DNA of 64,000 nucleotides, taken from contig NC_080557.1 of the NCBI RefSeq assembly GCF_030253575.1, positions 45,026,501-45,090,500 of the forward strand. The letters are read 5' to 3'. Made by a program: the position numbers and the translations under genes. The notes under the pieces are model-generated. The model was given only the letters and a program-made list of their open reading frames with translations, was not told where the DNA came from and searched no databases. The stretch comes from Rhododendron vialii (taxonomy: Eukaryota; Streptophyta; Magnoliopsida; Ericales; Ericaceae). This document shows positions 63,387 through 64,000 of the stretch, piece after piece. Within the stretch, counting starts at the first letter, position 1. Each line of letters opens with the position of its first letter.

Positions 63387-64000
63387 TGACCTTGATTGAG
63401 CTTTGGCATCAGATAGGAATCTTTTAGAGGATTATAATGAACTACTATATGAAGTGTGTTTGGTTACCGATGAGACTTGTACTTGGGGTTCTGTAAGATA
63501 TTCCTTCGAATGTGCTGTTGAGAGATACTAGATGTTATGGGCAGTTCTTCTGAATGCACGATGCTTTTATCCTTTCATGTTTGGAAGCCTGGGGCTTGCG
63601 ATAGCGGCCTTCTTTGGAATTGCATGTAAATTTACCGGCTCCAACGTGGTTTTCATCTCGTCTTTTCTCTTCTTTGTTTGTTCTCTCTGGTAATATGAAT
63701 TTTTTTTCAGCTACGCATACTCTGTTGCTTTTTGGGTTTATGAAAAATTGAGAATTTTGCTGTTGCATAAATATCCTCGGGTGGATCGTACCAAGGATGG
63801 GTTCTAGATGAGTTTTCTATTGAAGGATTCACTTGTCATTTTATCTAGTCTCTAATTATTTCACTTTTGCTTTCTTTAACACCGAATTCGACTCTATGAG
63901 ATTGTACGGTGCTCGGAGGAGGAAACACATGATTGTAGGGTGTTGACCAGCAAAGAGATCCTTTCTCTAGGAGAAAAGAGCAGAGGAAGATGGATATAGC
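63387..64000. other. 3' region of the 47-aa gene and window end
   Basis: No further coding region is supported. The first part is probably the 3' untranslated region of the 47-aa gene. Confidence 0.5.

Noticed and set aside
1-64000. CRISPR arrays, tRNA or rRNA genes, or a prokaryote-like defence system
   Set aside because: No regularly spaced palindromic repeats, no complete tRNA cloverleaf and no rRNA core sequence were found. Everything identified is plant nuclear or organelle-derived.

Overview
The window is nuclear DNA of a flowering plant, most likely a eudicot. The evidence is spliced genes with GT..AG introns, plant-specific families (tandem two-domain B3 factors, an AP2-domain protein), plant LTR retrotransposons primed by initiator tRNA-Met, MITEs, SINE and LINE remnants, and two nuclear fragments of mitochondrial cob. 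I cannot place it at species level. No CRISPR array, operon or prokaryote-like system is present, and I found no convincing new molecular system. The notable content is genome dynamics.

Region by region. 1-19.1 kb is a tandem B3 cluster: a truncated pseudogene (about 260-834), an intact gene (1786-3097), a pseudogene fragment (3430-3785), a four-exon gene hit twice by retrotransposons (4444-16843), and a second intact gene (17770-19084). The hit gene carries a defective Ty3-gypsy element in intron 3 (5366-11085) and an intact Ty1-copia element in exon 4 (11249-16007). Both insertions have clean 5-bp target duplications.

19.5-25.2 kb holds a SINE remnant split by a 408-bp Mutator-type foldback MITE, a LINE 3' end, the 71-aa RNA polymerase subunit gene NRPB10, a Stowaway-type MITE, a 30-bp minisatellite, and the 89-aa dolichol-phosphate-mannose synthase subunit 3 gene. 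25.2-30.4 kb is non-coding and duplicated, with a hAT-like MITE, a tRNA-derived SINE and a long purine mirror tract. 30.4-34.0 kb is an FHA2-like gene with a LINE relic in its first intron.

34.0-54.3 kb is a patchwork of duplicated pieces of FHA2 and of a neighbouring Tim17/Tim22/Tim23-family gene. One Tim17-family copy is complete (51442-54252); the others are broken, and two pieces carry the same mitochondrial cob insert. A 9.4-kb intact Sirevirus-type copia element (36284-45668) splits this region. 55.5-59.3 kb is an AP2-domain gene resembling Arabidopsis At4g13040. 60.6-63.4 kb is a two-exon gene for a 47-aa conserved-looking protein.

The genes do not form a pathway. NRPB10, DPMS3, FHA2, the Tim17-family gene and the AP2 gene are unlinked housekeeping or regulatory genes. 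The B3 genes share duplicated promoters and probably have related expression. I worked out exon boundaries by hand from splice sites and frame continuity, and no transcript evidence was available.
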